Of a DNA stretch of 64,000 bases, positions 62,394-64,000 are shown piece after piece. The notes beneath the pieces were generated by a model. It was given only the letters and a program-made list of their open reading frames with translations, had not been told where the DNA came from and did no database searches. The stretch is from Lachnospiraceae bacterium RM5 (lineage in GTDB: Bacteria; Bacillota; Clostridia; Lachnospirales; Lachnospiraceae). Both the position numbers and the translations under genes were made by a program. Within the stretch, counting starts at the first letter, position 1; each line of letters begins with the position of its first letter. The stretch spans positions 131,857 through 195,856 of the forward strand of contig FOFK01000002.1 in assembly GCA_900110975.1 (NCBI GenBank), given 5' to 3'.

Positions 62394-64000
62394 TTTTTGT
62401 ACTTCCGGGTGCAAATGTATCTTTATAAGCTAATTGTATCTGTATTGCTTCAAGCCTGTAGCCATATCCCGATGTTCCTGCGCTTTCTCCATTTTTTGCC
62501 CAGCCTAGCCAGCCAAACTTTTGTGCCTGAACTCTATAATACACATCATATTTCTCCGCTAAATCTCCTGTTAAATTTATTTCAATCGCTTCTAGCCTTA
62601 ATCCTTTTCCTACTGTTCCTGATAAAATGTCGTTTTGCACATATTGTTGCCATCCAACTTTTTGAACATGAGTTCTATACCTTACTAATCCTATAAGATT
62701 CTCGGGATTATTAACTATCTTAATCTTTATAGCTTCTAATCTTTTTGCTTTTCCTACTGTTCCTGATACAGCTCCATCCTGTGCATATTTCTTTTCCCAG
62801 CCATATGTCTGAACCTGCGTCTTATAAGCAATCTTAGGGACTAATGACTTATCATAGAATGGCTTTTTACTACTCTCTAAATCTTTATATTCATCACTTT
62901 CTTTACTTACAAGCTTTATCTTAATTGCTTCAAGTCTATAGCCATAACCTGCAGTTCCTGCACTTTCTCCATTTTTTGCCCAGCCTAGCCATCCAAATTT
63001 TTCTGCCTGTACCTGATAATAAATATCATAATCTTCTGTTATTTCACCCTCTAATTTTATCTGGATAGCTTCAAGTCTTAAACCTTTACCAACAGTTCCA
63101 GAAACACCATCATTCCTCACAAAATTCTTTTCCCAGCCCTGTTTCTGGACATGGGTTTTATATAATACTGATCCGTATGATGTATCTACATTATTTCCAT
63201 CACTATCTAAAAGCTTAATCCTTATTGCTTCAAGGCGTTTTGCTTCTCCTACAGTTCCTGATAATACTCCATTTGATAAATATGATTTTTCCCATCCATT
63301 CTTCTGAATCTGTACTTTGTAATATACATTTGGAATGATATATTTTTTATGTTTTGAGTATGTTACTGTCTTTGTATCTTGGTCATCAGATGAATATTTA
63401 TATGATATTCCACCACCCCAGGTTGTGAAATCATTAAACATTTCTTCTGTGTTATCAGGAATACATTTAACTAAAGAGTTTACTGTTATGTTGCTAAAAC
63501 AATTATCCCAGCAATAAATCTGATTTAAACCATTTAAATTTGACAAATCCAAGGATCTTATCTCATTATTATTACATGCAATATAACTCAAGTTAGGACA
63601 ATTACTAAAATCTAACTTTTTAATATAGTTATTAGCACAAGAAAATTTCTTAAGATTTTTACATGGTGAAATATCAAGTTTCTTTAAAAGATTATTATCA
63701 CACCAAAGTGACTGTAGTGATTCATCATTTGCCAAATTAAGTTCATTTATATTATTATTTTCACAATTAAGCGATATAATATTAGTACAGTCATATAAAT
63801 CCAAGCTATTCAGCTTATTATCATTACAAAACAAATAACTTAAAGAATTATTCTTACTTATATCCAAAATTGATAATTGATTTCTAGAACAGTTTAAACT
63901 TCTTAAATTATTTTTTTTACTTACATCCAAAGTTGTTAGCTGATTATAATCACAGTTTAATTCTTGTAAACTAATACATTTACTTACATCTAGACTTTTT
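62374..64000 (-). CDS. LRR and ChW-repeat surface protein (5' end beyond the window)
   Basis: The frame is open to the right edge, so the start is not in the window; about 541 residues are visible. The first 190 or so are leucine-rich repeats of about 21 residues with the pattern LxxLxCxxNxLxxLDxS, of the kind seen in bacterial surface proteins. Then come six ChW repeats in the order A-B-C-A-B-C, close to those of the neighbouring gene. It ends APGSTKNAFKDK. Repeat identity suggests the two genes share an ancestral repeat block. A secreted, wall-associated adhesin is likely. A TTG at 63930 is an internal codon and not the start, since the LRR pattern continues upstream. Confidence 0.85.
   Translation of the reverse strand, partial: KSLDVSKCISLQELNCDYNQLTTLDVSKKNNLRSLNCSRNQLSILDISKNNSLSYLFCNDNKLNSLDLYDCTNIISLNCENNNINELNLANDESLQSLWCDNNLLKKLDISPCKNLKKFSCANNYIKKLDFSNCPNLSYIACNNNEIRSLDLSNLNGLNQIYCWDNCFSNITVNSLVKCIPDNTEEMFNDFTTWGGGISYKYSSDDQDTKTVTYSKHKKYIIPNVYYKVQIQKNGWEKSYLSNGVLSGTVGEAKRLEAIRIKLLDSDGNNVDTSYGSVLYKTHVQKQGWEKNFVRNDGVSGTVGKGLRLEAIQIKLEGEITEDYDIYYQVQAEKFGWLGWAKNGESAGTAGYGYRLEAIKIKLVSKESDEYKDLESSKKPFYDKSLVPKIAYKTQVQTYGWEKKYAQDGAVSGTVGKAKRLEAIKIKIVNNPENLIGLVRYRTHVQKVGWQQYVQNDILSGTVGKGLRLEAIEINLTGDLAEKYDVYYRVQAQKFGWLGWAKNGESAGTSGYGYRLEAIQIQLAYKDTFAPGSTKNAFKDK

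Noticed and set aside
61151-62696. Plus-strand frames opposite the ChW repeats
   Set aside because: They arise from the conserved repeat codons on the minus strand; the proteins are low-complexity and match nothing.

Overview
The window is AT-rich (about 30% G+C by eye) DNA from an anaerobic, Gram-positive member of the Clostridia, most like the Lachnospiraceae. The reasons are low G+C, Firmicute synteny (rpmB / yloU-yloV / recG), a T-box in front of pheST, the [FeFe]-hydrogenase maturases HydF and HydG, a complete Rnf complex, and a SCIFF ranthipeptide with its radical SAM maturase. Species is not called. Most genes lie on the minus strand. I see no rRNA, tRNA, CRISPR array, transposase or integrase.

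Left part (1-18.1 kb): an unknown membrane protein, a PilZ protein, queA, a membrane-anchored phosphoesterase, pheST under a Phe T-box, ybaK, a yolD/Y-family polymerase pair, citrate synthase, hydF, hydG, an unknown gene, and an operon NusG-II protein / Gx transporter / ruvA / ruvB. Several gaps here hold folded palindromic elements. Two of them (2.9 kb and 16.4 kb) have the same four-stem cloverleaf plan with compensatory base changes.

Middle part (18.2-53.3 kb): apbE (flavin transferase) converges on the rnfCDGEAB operon across a gap holding four perfectly spaced 73-bp tandem repeats. ApbE would flavinylate RnfG and RnfD, so the two transcripts work together in ferredoxin:NAD+ energy conservation. 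Then come an RNase H-like protein, a duplicated lipoprotein/small-ORF pair, murF, ddl, recG, a YloV-type kinase protein, yloU, rpmB, a CotH kinase, and an RND (MMPL) exporter with an xxxLxxG partner and a divergent TetR gene. The tetR/mmpL gap has two operators, each carrying the -35 box of one promoter. Next are a D-Ala-D-Ala carboxypeptidase, apt, recJ, secDF, the SCIFF peptide with its maturase, a CorC/HlyC-type protein, and pyrBI.

Right part (53.3-64 kb) is an accessory surface-protein region. It has a RelE/ParE-Phd toxin-antitoxin pair, a 1375-residue secreted CHAP hydrolase with four C-type-lectin-like modules, an AAA/DUF4143 ATPase, and two ChW-repeat proteins; the last also carries leucine-rich repeats and runs off the right edge. 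Shared terminators, a 48-nt duplicated leader and a signal-peptide-to-stop gene remnant show that the region has changed by duplication and deletion.
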